Program-made: the position numbers and the translations under genes | The notes under the pieces: model-generated | The model's input: the letters and a program-made list of their open reading frames with translations, nothing else | Database searches by the model: none | Told to the model about the DNA's origin: nothing | Source of the DNA: Streptomyces sp. NBC_01216 | GTDB lineage: Bacteria > Actinomycetota > Actinomycetes > Streptomycetales > Streptomycetaceae | Direction: 5' to 3' | Assembly (NCBI RefSeq): GCF_035994945.1 | Contig: NZ_CP108677.1 | Location: 5,766,001-5,830,000, forward strand | DNA length: 64,000 nt | Shown: positions 27,187 through 35,867 of the stretch, one piece after another | How positions within the stretch are numbered: the stretch's first letter is position 1 | Layout: every line of letters begins with the position of its first letter

Positions 27187-28415
27187 ACGGCGACGACCGG
27201 TACACCGTCATCTCGGCCGACTGTCACGCCGGCGCCGACCTGCTCGACTACCGGCCCTACCTGGAGAAGCGCCACCACGACGACTTCGACGCCTGGGCGG
27301 CCGGCTACGTCAACCCGTACGAGGACCTGCTCGCCGACACCGCCGACCGCAACTGGAACTCCGCGCGCCGGCTGCGCGAACTGGAAGCGGACGGCATCGT
27401 CGCCGAGGTCGTCTTCCCCAACACCGTCCCACCGTTCTTCCCCTCCGCCTCGCTGATGGCCCCGGCGCCCACCCGGCAGGAGTACGAACGGCGCTGGGCG
27501 GGCCTGCGGGCCCACAACCGCTGGCTCGCCGACTTCTGCGCCCGGGCGCCGGGCCGCAGGGCGGGGGTGGCACAGATCCTCCTCAACGACGTCGACGAGG
27601 CGGTGCGGGAGATCCGCCGCACCAGGGAGGCGGGGCTCACCGGCGGCATCCTGCTGCCCGGCACCCCGCCCGGCAGCGGGCTCCCGGAGCTCCACTCACG
27701 GACGTACGACCCGATCTGGGCGGTCTGCGCGGAGCTGGAGGTCCCGGTCAACCACCACGGCGGCTCCGCCTCACCACCGCTCGGCGACGAACCGGCGGCG
27801 CGCGCGGTGTTCATGGTCGAGACGACCTGGTTCTCGCACCGGGCGCTGTGGCACCTGGTGTTCGGCGGGGCCTTCCGCCGCCATCCGGGACTTCGGCTGG
27901 TCCTCACCGAACAGGGCTCCGGCTGGATCCCCGGCGTCCTGGAGATGCTGGACTACTACCACGCCCGCCTCGTCCCGGCCGGCTCCCGGACCGCCACCGC
28001 GGAGTCCCGGTTCGGCACGGGCCTCGCCCGGTCCGCGGACAGGCGGCCCAGTGAGGTGTGGCGCGAGAACTGCTTCGTCGGTGCCAGTTTCATGCGCCCG
28101 CACGAGGTTCCGCTGCGCGACCGGATCGGCCTCGACAAGATCATGTGGGGCAGCGACTACCCGCACGACGAGGGCACCACGCCGTACTCCCGCGAGGCAC
28201 TCCGCATCGCCTACGCGGGGCTGCCGCCGGCGGAGGTCGCGGCGATGGCGGGCGGCAACGCGGCCCGCGTGTACGGCTTCGACCCGGCGCTGCTGGAGCC
28301 GCTGGCCGCGCTGCACGGGCCGACGGTCGCCGAGATCGCCCGGCCCCTGACGGAGATCCCGCGCGACGCCACCAGCCCCGCCTTCGCGTCGGGCGGGTCG
28401 GTCCGCGTGTGGTGA
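27183..28415 (+). CDS. Amidohydrolase family 2 metal-dependent hydrolase (second of tandem pair)
   Basis: 410 residues, the same fold and motif set as its upstream neighbour: ISADCHAGADLLDYRPYLE at the start, AHNRWLADFC, the histidine pair in VNHHGGSAS and KIMWGSDYPHDEGTT near residue 325. The GTG start overlaps the previous stop (GTGA). Conservation of the metal site in both copies suggests both are active rather than one being a decaying duplicate. It closes the four-gene cluster; the VIT-type transporter follows after 25 bases and may be separate. Confidence 0.87.
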   Translation: MNGDDRYTVISADCHAGADLLDYRPYLEKRHHDDFDAWAAGYVNPYEDLLADTADRNWNSARRLRELEADGIVAEVVFPNTVPPFFPSASLMAPAPTRQEYERRWAGLRAHNRWLADFCARAPGRRAGVAQILLNDVDEAVREIRRTREAGLTGGILLPGTPPGSGLPELHSRTYDPIWAVCAELEVPVNHHGGSASPPLGDEPAARAVFMVETTWFSHRALWHLVFGGAFRRHPGLRLVLTEQGSGWIPGVLEMLDYYHARLVPAGSRTATAESRFGTGLARSADRRPSEVWRENCFVGASFMRPHEVPLRDRIGLDKIMWGSDYPHDEGTTPYSREALRIAYAGLPPAEVAAMAGGNAARVYGFDPALLEPLAALHGPTVAEIARPLTEIPRDATSPAFASGGSVRVW

Positions 28416-28440
28416 GCGCCCGCGGGGAATACTCCGCGTC

Positions 28441-29169
28441 GTGACCGACGAGACCGGGACCGCAGCGACCGAGCACGACGAAGCCCACGGGGGCGGCCTC
28501 GGTACCCGCCTCAACTGGCTCCGAGCCGCCGTCCTCGGGGCCAACGACGGTGTCGTCTCCACCGCGGGCCTCGTCGTCGGCGTCGCCGGCGCGACGGCCT
28601 CCCGCTCCGCGCTGCTGACCGCGGGCCTGGCCGGACTGCTCGCCGGGTCGATGTCGATGGCGGCGGGCGAGTACGTGTCGGTCTCCACCCAGCGAGACTC
28701 GGAGAAGGCGGCCCTGGCCCAGGAGAGACGCGAACTGCGCGAGCGGCCCGAGGAGGAGCTGGCCGAGCTGACCGAGCTGCTGTCCGCCCGCGGCCTCTCA
28801 CCGGCCGTCGCCCGCGAGGCCGCCGAGCAGCTCACCGACCGCGACGCCCTGCGGGCCCATGCCCGCGTGGAACTGGGCATCGACCCCGACGCGCTCACCA
28901 ACCCCTGGCACGCGGCAGGCGCGAGCTTTCTCGCCTTCACGGTCGGCGCCCTGCTGCCGCTGCTGGCGATGGTCCTGCCCCCCGCCCCGGCCCGGCTCTG
29001 GATCACGGTCGTGTCGGTCCTCGCGGCCCTGGCCCTCGCCGGCTGGGGGAGCGCCCGCCTGGGAGCCGCCCCGCCGGGCCGGGCGGTGCTCCGGAACACC
29101 GGGGGAGGGGCGCTGGCGATGGCGGTGACCTACGCGGCCGGGTCACTGCTGGGCGCGGCCGGAGTCTGA
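28441..29169 (+). CDS. VIT1/CCC1-family iron/manganese transporter
   Basis: 242 residues. Hallmarks are NWLRAAVLGANDGVVSTAGLVVGVAGA (the first helix with the conserved NDG), AGSMSMAAGEYVSVSTQRDSE at the end of helix 2, the cytosolic charged helix with EERRELRERPEEEL-type residues, and three C-terminal helices. Homologues export Fe2+ or Mn2+ from the cytosol or into vacuoles. In bacteria they protect against metal excess. The GTG start is 25 bases after the second amidohydrolase. No IRE-like control element was seen. Confidence 0.9.
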   Translation: MTDETGTAATEHDEAHGGGLGTRLNWLRAAVLGANDGVVSTAGLVVGVAGATASRSALLTAGLAGLLAGSMSMAAGEYVSVSTQRDSEKAALAQERRELRERPEEELAELTELLSARGLSPAVAREAAEQLTDRDALRAHARVELGIDPDALTNPWHAAGASFLAFTVGALLPLLAMVLPPAPARLWITVVSVLAALALAGWGSARLGAAPPGRAVLRNTGGGALAMAVTYAAGSLLGAAGV

Positions 29170-29329
29170 CGCCCCGGCCGGCGGCGACGGTGTGGGCGGC
29201 GACCGGCCGCCAGGACCGGGCCCCCGGGGGACGGCAGCGTGCCGGTGCCCTCCCCGGCGACGGCGGATGCGCCACGACCGGAGTACGGTGAACGTCGTAC
29301 GAACGTCTGCACAGCCGAGGACCGCCCCC

Positions 29330-30373
29330 ATGCGCGCCACCACCATCCACGCCCCCTTCGACATGCGCGTGGAGGACGTGCCCGACCCGGTGATCAAGGA
29401 GTCCACGGACGTCGTCCTGCGGGTGCTGCGCGCCTGCATCTGCGGCAGCGACCTGTGGGCCTACCGGGGCGAGTCCGCCCGGCGGCCCGGCCAGCGCATC
29501 GGCCACGAGTTCCTCGGCATCGTCGAGGAGACCGGTGCCGACGTCACCGGCTTCGCCCCCGGTGATCTGGCCGTGGCCCCCTTCGTCTGGTCCGACGGGA
29601 CCTGCGCCTTCTGCGACGAGGGCCTCCAGACCTCCTGCCCACGGGGCGGGTTCTGGGGCTCGGTGGGCTCCGACGGCGGCCAGGGCGAAGCGGTCCGTGT
29701 CCCCTTCGCCGACGGCACCCTCGTCCGGCTTCCCGCCGAGGCGGCCTCCGACGACCACCTGCTGACCGGTCTCCTCGCCCTCTCGGACGTCCTCGGCACC
29801 GGCCACCACGCGGCCCTCGGCGCCGGTGTCAAGCCGGGCGCCACCGTCGCGGTCGTCGGCGACGGGGCCGTGGGCCTGTGCGGCGTGCTCGCCGCCCGGC
29901 GGCTCGGCGCGGAACGGATCATCGCGCTCGGCCGGCACACCACCCGCACCGACATCGCCCGCACCTTCGGCGCCACCGACGTCGTAGCCGAGCGCGGCGA
30001 GGCCGCAGAGGCGGCCGTCCGCGAGCTCACCGGCGGCCACGGCGCCCACGCCGTCATCGAGGCGGTCGGCACGGAGCAGTCGATGCGCACCGCCGTCGCC
30101 ATCGCCCGGGACGGGGGCTCCGTCGGCTACGTCGGCGTCCCGCACGGCAGCGGCACCGGCCTGGACCTCTCGGTGATGTTCGGCCGGAACATCTCGCTGC
30201 GCGGCGGGGTCGCCCCGGTCCGCGCGTACATCCCGGAGCTGCTCCCCGACGTGCTCGACGGCACGATCGACCCGGGCCCCGTGTTCGACCTGGCCGTCGG
30301 CCTCGACGGCGTCCCGGCCGGATACCGGGCCATGGACGAGCGCACGGCCCTGAAGGTCCTCGTCACGCCGTAG
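29330..30373 (+). CDS. Zinc-dependent medium-chain alcohol dehydrogenase
   Basis: 347 residues. Catalytic zinc ligands are Cys in RACICGSDLWAYRG near residue 37 and His in GHEFLGIVEE. The NAD(P) site is VVGDGAVGLCGVLAARRLGAERI. The structural-zinc lobe reads SDGTCAFCDEGLQTSC, with Asp in place of the first of the four usual cysteines, a substitution known in some relatives. Broad substrate class: alcohols, polyols or formaldehyde-like compounds. The gene stands alone between divergent and convergent neighbours. Confidence 0.88.
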   Translation: MRATTIHAPFDMRVEDVPDPVIKESTDVVLRVLRACICGSDLWAYRGESARRPGQRIGHEFLGIVEETGADVTGFAPGDLAVAPFVWSDGTCAFCDEGLQTSCPRGGFWGSVGSDGGQGEAVRVPFADGTLVRLPAEAASDDHLLTGLLALSDVLGTGHHAALGAGVKPGATVAVVGDGAVGLCGVLAARRLGAERIIALGRHTTRTDIARTFGATDVVAERGEAAEAAVRELTGGHGAHAVIEAVGTEQSMRTAVAIARDGGSVGYVGVPHGSGTGLDLSVMFGRNISLRGGVAPVRAYIPELLPDVLDGTIDPGPVFDLAVGLDGVPAGYRAMDERTALKVLVTP

Positions 30374-30410
30374 GCGTACCTCGGGCGCGGTCCGGGGCGG
30401 GCCGGTGTCC

Positions 30411-31802
30411 TCAGGCCCCGAGCCACTCGGGCGCGTCGGCCCCCGCCGGGCCCGGGGGACGCGACCAGTCCGCCGGCCCTCCGTCGTACACCACCGGCGA
30501 CCGCGCGTACCGCAGCCGCCCGGCCGGGCCGTCCCGCTCGGTGAGGTGGGGCTCCGGCTCGTACCGGGGGAGCGCGGCCGACAGCCAGTGGCCCGTCTGC
30601 GCCAGCGCGAGCCGGACCAGCCGGGTGCCACCGTCCCGGTCCTGCTCGGTGAGGGAGCGCAGCACGGCCGCCGCCAGCAGATAGCCCGAGCCGTGGTCCA
30701 GTGCCTGCGCCGGCAGGGCACCCGGCTGCTCCGTCGAGCCCTCCGTCACCGCGATCCCGGTCGCCGCCTGCACGAGGCTGTCGAATCCGCGTCGCTCGCC
30801 CCAGGGGCCGTAGTCGCCCCACGCCGACAGCCGGGCCACGACGAGACCGGGGCGGTGCAGACCGAAGCGGTCCAGGGCCCCCGGGCGGTAGCCGGTGACC
30901 AGGACGTCGGCGGAGTCCAGGAGGTCGTCGAGGGTGCGGCGGTCCGACGGGCGCGTCAGATCCAGCGCCGCCGTCCGCTTCCCGATGTCGCCGTCCGTGT
31001 GCTGGTCGGGGAGTTCGGGCCGCTGCGGCGGGTCGATCCGCAGCACGTCCGCGCCCAGCAGCGCCAGCGTCCGGGTGGCCACCGGACCCGCGATGACCCG
31101 GGTCAGATCGAGGACGCGCAGCGGACGTCCGTCGGGTGCGGTGAGCCCCGCCGCACCGCCGGTGCCCCGTGCCGGCTTCCCGGTGCCGTGCCGTGTGCCA
31201 CGCTGCCGGAACCGGGCCGGAACCGCGTCGTCGAGGCGTTGCGCCGTCAGCAACGGGCGCGCCGCCACCTCCCGGCCCTGCGGATGCGCGGCCCACTCCC
31301 GCGGGGTGCGCAGGGCGACGGCCAGGCCCCCGGCGGCGTACACCGCCGTCTCGACCTCCGTCGCGGGCCGCTCGGCGATCACCGCCGCCACGGCCTGCGC
31401 CGATTCCTCGCGCACTCCGAGCGCGGCCAGCAGCGCGGCCCGGTGGTGGGGATAGTTCGCATGGGTCCGGACCCAGCCGTCCGCCGTTCGCCAGAAACGG
31501 GACAGCGGCGCGAAGGAGACGGGCGCCCGCCCGTCGATCCGGAGATGACGCTCACTCACGAACGCGGTGGCGACGGCCCCGTCGTCCACCCGCACGCGGC
31601 CCGTACCACCCTCCCGTTCGGCGGCGGCCAGACCCGCGACCGCGACCGTCGACCGGGCCAGGGTCATCACGGGCAGCCGGGCGGGCAGCAGACCGGGCGG
31701 ACCGCCGTACGACACCCGGCGGAGCAGGGCGGGATCGCCGCCCAGGGCCGACCACAGCGACTGCGTGGCACCGTGCGGGGTGTCGTCCATCCACTCGTTC
31801 AT
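30411..31802 (-). CDS. CaiB/BaiF-family (class III) CoA-transferase
   Basis: 463 residues. The core CoA-transferase block is LRVLDLTRVIAGPVATRTLALLGADVLRIDPP, followed by KRTAALDLTRPSDRRTLDDLLDSADVLVTGYRPGALDRFGL and the HGSGYLL region. The first 200 residues look like a partial second copy of the fold (PVMTLARSTVAVAGLAAAEREGG...), as in long fused members. These enzymes move CoA between carboxylic acids without ATP. The partner substrate is not evident. Start taken at the ATG 31802; no strong ribosome site is seen. Confidence 0.85.
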   Translation of the reverse strand: MNEWMDDTPHGATQSLWSALGGDPALLRRVSYGGPPGLLPARLPVMTLARSTVAVAGLAAAEREGGTGRVRVDDGAVATAFVSERHLRIDGRAPVSFAPLSRFWRTADGWVRTHANYPHHRAALLAALGVREESAQAVAAVIAERPATEVETAVYAAGGLAVALRTPREWAAHPQGREVAARPLLTAQRLDDAVPARFRQRGTRHGTGKPARGTGGAAGLTAPDGRPLRVLDLTRVIAGPVATRTLALLGADVLRIDPPQRPELPDQHTDGDIGKRTAALDLTRPSDRRTLDDLLDSADVLVTGYRPGALDRFGLHRPGLVVARLSAWGDYGPWGERRGFDSLVQAATGIAVTEGSTEQPGALPAQALDHGSGYLLAAAVLRSLTEQDRDGGTRLVRLALAQTGHWLSAALPRYEPEPHLTERDGPAGRLRYARSPVVYDGGPADWSRPPGPAGADAPEWLGA

Positions 31803-31859
31803 GGACGCATGATGGCACTCCGTGCCCCTCCGCGAGGCCGGAGTCCCGTGCCACGCGCA

Positions 31860-31893
31860 CGGGTCCCGGTGCGGCACACCGCACCGGGACCCG
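31860..31893. terminator. Hairpin after the S8 protease gene
   Basis: Perfect 15-bp arms (31860-31874 and 31879-31893) flank a CACA tetraloop, 7 bases downstream of the protease stop on the minus strand. Confidence 0.8.
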
Positions 31894-31900
31894 CCGGGAA

Positions 31901-33439
31901 CTACCTGCGCACCGCGTCGAGGGCGTCGATCAGCCCCGCGCCGTAGAAGCCGTTCTTCTTCTTGCCGCCCTCGCACACCGCGTCGACGACACCGTCGCCG
32001 TTGATGTCGTAGGGGTTGGTGCAGGCGCGGTCGTCGGCCTGCGCGTACAGCAGGGCCTTGAGCGCCGCCGGGCTCGCGTGAGGGTGGGTCGACTTCAGGA
32101 GCGCGAGCACACCCGCCGCGTGCGGCGAGGCCATCGACGTGCCGGCCTTGTAGTTGTAGCCGCCGTTGACCGTGGTCGACAGGATACGGCCGTTCACCGC
32201 CGGGGCGTCCGGGGTCTGGTACTCGGTGCGGTCGCCGCCCGGGGCGGAGACGTCGATGACGCCGAGACCGTAGTTGGAGTACGAGGCCTTCAGGTCCTTG
32301 GCGCCGGTCGCGGAGACCGTCACCACGCCCGGCAGCATCGCCGGGTAGTCGAAGCAGGTCTTCGGGTCGATGACGCGGTCACCCGGGGTGGAGTCGTTCG
32401 GGCTGCTGTTGTCCACGATCGAGTCGGCCGCGAGGTCGAACGCCGAGTTCCCGGCCGCCGCGACGTTGACCGTGCCCCGGCGCTCGGCGTAGCGGGTCGC
32501 GCGGGTCACCGCCTCGATCAGGGCCTTCTGGTCCGCGTCGTTCTTGCAGGCGAACATCCACGGGTCGGTGTAGTAGCTGTTGTTCGTGATGTCGACGCCG
32601 TGCTCGGCGGCCCACACGAAGCCGCAGACGACGGCCTCGGTGAAGAAGTAGCCGTCCGGGGTGGAGACCTTGATGCCGGCGACCTTCACGCCCGGCGCGA
32701 CGCCGGTGACACCGATGCCGTTCTTGGCGGCGGCGATGGTACCGGCCACGTGCGTGCCGTGGTCGCTCTCCCCGGGGTTGGGGCGCCACGAGCCGGGCGT
32801 GGTGTCCGGGACGCCGGACACGCAGTTCGCCGAGGCCCGCGCGTTGAAGTTGGGCGCCAGGTCCGGGTGGGTGTCATCGACACCGGTGTCGATGACACCG
32901 ACGGTCACCCGGCTGCTGCCGAGCGTCCGCTTGTGTGCCTTGTCCGCCTTGATGGCCGGCAGGTCCCACTGCAGGGGCTCCAGCGCGTCCTGGTCGTCGC
33001 CGGCACGGGCCGCCGCGGCGGCGGCCTCGGCGGGGGTCAGCTCCTGGTCGCCCTCGCCGACGGAGTCGTCGGACTGGACGGAGAGCGGGGCGGTACGCGT
33101 GGCGCCGGCCGACACCACACCGCGGGCCTTGCGGATCGTCTTCGCGAACTCGGGGTTCTGCGAGTGGACGACTATCACGCCTATTCGGTCATAGGAGATG
33201 ACCACCGAGCCGCCCGCCGCCGCGATCGCCCGCTTCACCGAGGCGCCCGTCCAGCGGCCACCGGCGATGTTGACGACGTACGACAGCTCCGGGCCGTCGG
33301 CCGAGACCGTGGTCGCCGTCGGCGCGTCGCTCAGCTCGGCCGCGGAGGCGCCGGTGGGCAGGAAGCCGAGCGAGGCGGTGAGCGCGAGTCCGGCGGGCAG
33401 AGCGAGTACTCGGCCGCGTCGCGATCCCAGATGAGCCAT
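31901..33439 (-). CDS. Secreted subtilisin-like serine protease (peptidase S8)
   Basis: 512 residues. A Tat/Sec-type signal peptide (MAHLGSRRGRVLALPAGLAL... ASAAE) cleaves near residue 34. An inhibitor-like prodomain runs to about 125, then the S8 catalytic domain. The triad is Asp184 (VIDTGVDD), His227 (DHGTHVAGT) and Ser435 (GTSMASPHAAG); the oxyanion Asn lies in AAAGNSAFD. The C-terminus carries a DINGDGVVD segment, a classic calcium-binding loop pattern. It probably degrades extracellular protein. The leader contains an inverted repeat 26 bases upstream of the start (33465-33493). Confidence 0.93.
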   Translation of the reverse strand: MAHLGSRRGRVLALPAGLALTASLGFLPTGASAAELSDAPTATTVSADGPELSYVVNIAGGRWTGASVKRAIAAAGGSVVISYDRIGVIVVHSQNPEFAKTIRKARGVVSAGATRTAPLSVQSDDSVGEGDQELTPAEAAAAAARAGDDQDALEPLQWDLPAIKADKAHKRTLGSSRVTVGVIDTGVDDTHPDLAPNFNARASANCVSGVPDTTPGSWRPNPGESDHGTHVAGTIAAAKNGIGVTGVAPGVKVAGIKVSTPDGYFFTEAVVCGFVWAAEHGVDITNNSYYTDPWMFACKNDADQKALIEAVTRATRYAERRGTVNVAAAGNSAFDLAADSIVDNSSPNDSTPGDRVIDPKTCFDYPAMLPGVVTVSATGAKDLKASYSNYGLGVIDVSAPGGDRTEYQTPDAPAVNGRILSTTVNGGYNYKAGTSMASPHAAGVLALLKSTHPHASPAALKALLYAQADDRACTNPYDINGDGVVDAVCEGGKKKNGFYGAGLIDALDAVRR

Positions 33440-33464
33440 GGGTTCTCCACATCATCCGTATGTA

Positions 33465-33493
33465 CTGACCGCGCGCCGGTTGCGCGCAGTCAG
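33465..33493. promoter_or_regulatory. Inverted repeat in the leader of the S8 protease gene
   Basis: CTGACCGCGCGC and GCGCGCAGTCAG pair at 11 of 12 positions around a 5-base loop. The site begins 26 bases upstream of the protease ATG. It could be an operator or a leader hairpin. No regulator gene is adjacent. Confidence 0.5.
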
Positions 33494-33675
33494 GTGCATG
33501 ACGAGTGAAGTTATCGCTGATCTTCCCGGCCCTTCAATGAGTTGAGAGGACTTGATGAAGATCCGGCGCAATAAAAACGTCGGCGGTGAACCGCGTCGCG
33601 CCGTCCTCCGTGCCGTTGTGCAGGGACGGAGCTCCGTCCGGAGCCCCGTCCCCCAGCCCCTGCGAGGCACCGTCC

Positions 33676-34083
33676 ATGACCACCGCACCCGCGTCCCGAG
33701 GAGACTCCGTGGCCACCGAAGCACCGCCGCCGCCCCACGGCGGCACGGACGCCACCCCCGCCCCCGTCCAGCCCACGACCGAAGCGTTCGTCGAGGTGCA
33801 GGAAAGTCCGGAATTCGCCGAACTGCGCCGCACCTACCGCTCCTTCGCCTTCCCCCTGACCCTCGGCTTCATCACCTGGTACCTGCTCTACGTCCTGCTG
33901 TCCAACTACGCGGGCGGCTTCATGGGGATCCGGCTCTTCGGCAACGTCAACGTCGCCCTCGTGCTCGGTCTGGGCCAGTTCCTCACCACCTTCCTCATCG
34001 CCTGGCTCTACTCGCGGCACGCGGCCGGGCGCCTCGACCCGAAGGCCGAGGCCATCAAGTCCCGTATGGAGGCCGACGCGTGA
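33676..34083 (+). CDS. DUF485 membrane protein, partner of the acetate symporter
   Basis: 135 residues. After an Ala/Pro-rich cytosolic N-terminus, the DUF485 domain begins at about residue 50 (ESPEFAELRRTYRSFAFPLTLGFITWYLLYVLLSNYAG) and contains two membrane helices, the second with VALVLGLGQFLTTFLIAWLYSRHA. DUF485 genes regularly precede ActP-type symporters, and here the stop overlaps the symporter start by GTGA-type coupling. The ATG at 33676 is given. A GTG at 33709 with a GAGGAG site is a strong alternative start, shortening the protein by 11 residues. Confidence 0.87.
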   Translation: MTTAPASRGDSVATEAPPPPHGGTDATPAPVQPTTEAFVEVQESPEFAELRRTYRSFAFPLTLGFITWYLLYVLLSNYAGGFMGIRLFGNVNVALVLGLGQFLTTFLIAWLYSRHAAGRLDPKAEAIKSRMEADA

Positions 34084-35714
34084 GCAGCACCTTCCAGGCC
34101 GTCCGGCTGGCGGCCGAGAACGCCACCAGTGAGCACCGGACGCTGATCATCACCCTCTTCGGACTCTTCGTCGTCGCCACGCTCGTCATCACCGTGTGGG
34201 CGGGACGCCAGACCCGGAGCGCCGCCGACTTCTACGCCGGCGGCCGGCAGTTCACCGGCTTCCAGAACGGTCTCGCGATCTCCGGCGACTACATGTCGGC
34301 CGCGTCCTTCCTCGGCATCGCGGGCGCCATCGCCCTCTACGGCTACGACGGCTTCCTCTACTCCATCGGCTTCCTGGTCGCCTGGCTGGTCGCCCTGCTC
34401 CTCGTCGCCGAACCACTCCGCAACTCCGGCCGGTTCACCATGGGCGACGTCCTCGCCTACCGGATGCGCCAGCGGCCCGTACGCACGGCCGCCGGAACCT
34501 CCACCATCGTCGTCTCGATCTTCTACCTGCTGGCCCAGATGGCGGGCGCCGGCGTGCTCGTCTCGCTGCTGCTGGGCATCACCAGCGACGGCGGCAAGGT
34601 GGCGATCGTCGCCCTGGTCGGCGTCCTGATGATCGTGTACGTCACCATCGGCGGGATGAAGGGCACCACCTGGGTGCAGATGGTCAAGGCCGTCCTGCTC
34701 ATCGCGGGCACCCTCCTGATCACCTTCCTCATCCTGCTCAAGTTCGACTTCAACCTCTCCGACCTGCTCGGCGCCGCCGCCACCAACAGCGGCAAGGGCG
34801 CGGCGTTCCTGGAGCCCGGCCTCAAGTACGGCGCCACCGGCGTCTCGAAGCTGGACTTCCTCTCGCTCGGCATCGCGCTCGTCCTCGGGACCGCCGGCCT
34901 CCCGCACATCCTGATCCGCTTCTACACGGTGCCGACGGCCAAAGCCGCCCGTAAGTCCGTGAACTGGGCCATCGGCATCATCGGCGCCTTCTACCTGATG
35001 ACGATCGTCCTCGGCTTCGGCGCCGCGGCCCTGCTGAAGAACGGCGACATCATCGCCTCCAACAAGGCCGGCAACACGGCCGCGCCGCTCGCGGCGCTGG
35101 AGGTCGGCGGCGGCGCCGGATCGACCGGCGGCGCGATCCTGCTCGCGGTCATCTCGGCCGTCGCCTTCGCCACCATCCTCGCCGTCGTCGCCGGACTGAC
35201 CCTGGCCTCGTCCTCGTCCTTCGCGCACGACATCTACGCCAACGTCATCCGGCGCGGAGAGGCCACCGAGAAGGAGGAGGTCCGTGCCGCCCGCTGGGCG
35301 ACGGTCCTCATCGGCGTCGTGTCCATCGCGCTCGGCGCGCTCGCCCGCGACATCAACGTCGCCGGCCTGGTCGCCCTGGCGTTCGCCGTCGCCGCCTCCG
35401 CGAACCTGCCGACGATCCTCTACAGCCTGTTCTGGAAGAGGTTCACGACCCAGGGCGCGCTCTGGTCCATCTACGGCGGCCTGATCTCCTCGGTCGTCCT
35501 CGTGATCTTCTCGCCGGTCGTCTCCGGGAAGCCCGGCTCGATGGTCAAGGGCGCCGACTTCCACTGGTTCCCGCTGGAGAACCCGGGCCTGATCTCGATC
35601 CCGCTGGGCTTCCTGCTCGGCTGGCTCGGCTCGTTGCTGTCCAAGGAGGAGCCGGACAAGGGCAAGTACGCCGAGCTCGAGGTCAAGTCCCTCACCGGTG
35701 TCGGAGCGCACTGA
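34080..35714 (+). CDS. actP: Sodium:solute symporter, cation/acetate symporter type
   Basis: 544 residues with about 13 membrane helices of the SSS family. Early segments include RSAADFYAGGRQFTGFQNGLAISGDYMSAASFLGIAGAIALYG, the characteristic ActP opening. The core has GTAGLPHILIRFYTVPTAKAAR and SANLPTILYSLFWKRFT. The DUF485 partner upstream and the length match acetate/short-chain carboxylate permeases such as E. coli ActP; pyruvate or propionate remain possible. A 15-bp hairpin at 35741-35775 ends the pair. Confidence 0.9.
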   Translation: MSSTFQAVRLAAENATSEHRTLIITLFGLFVVATLVITVWAGRQTRSAADFYAGGRQFTGFQNGLAISGDYMSAASFLGIAGAIALYGYDGFLYSIGFLVAWLVALLLVAEPLRNSGRFTMGDVLAYRMRQRPVRTAAGTSTIVVSIFYLLAQMAGAGVLVSLLLGITSDGGKVAIVALVGVLMIVYVTIGGMKGTTWVQMVKAVLLIAGTLLITFLILLKFDFNLSDLLGAAATNSGKGAAFLEPGLKYGATGVSKLDFLSLGIALVLGTAGLPHILIRFYTVPTAKAARKSVNWAIGIIGAFYLMTIVLGFGAAALLKNGDIIASNKAGNTAAPLAALEVGGGAGSTGGAILLAVISAVAFATILAVVAGLTLASSSSFAHDIYANVIRRGEATEKEEVRAARWATVLIGVVSIALGALARDINVAGLVALAFAVAASANLPTILYSLFWKRFTTQGALWSIYGGLISSVVLVIFSPVVSGKPGSMVKGADFHWFPLENPGLISIPLGFLLGWLGSLLSKEEPDKGKYAELEVKSLTGVGAH

Positions 35715-35740
35715 GTCGCACACATTCCGCATTCCCGGAC

Positions 35741-35775
35741 GCGGTCCTGTCGTAGAGTTCTACGACAGGACCGCG
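35741..35775. terminator. Hairpin after the symporter gene
   Basis: Perfect 15-bp arms (35741-35755 and 35761-35775 after trimming, loop AGTT) lie 27 bases after the symporter stop. Confidence 0.75.
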
Positions 35776-35867
35776 CCGGTCCTCGTGACAATGGGGCCGT
35801 GCCCCGCGCCGGTGCGCTCACGTAGGCTCGGGACCACAGGGTTCAGACGAACGGGGAGGAGGCCGCG

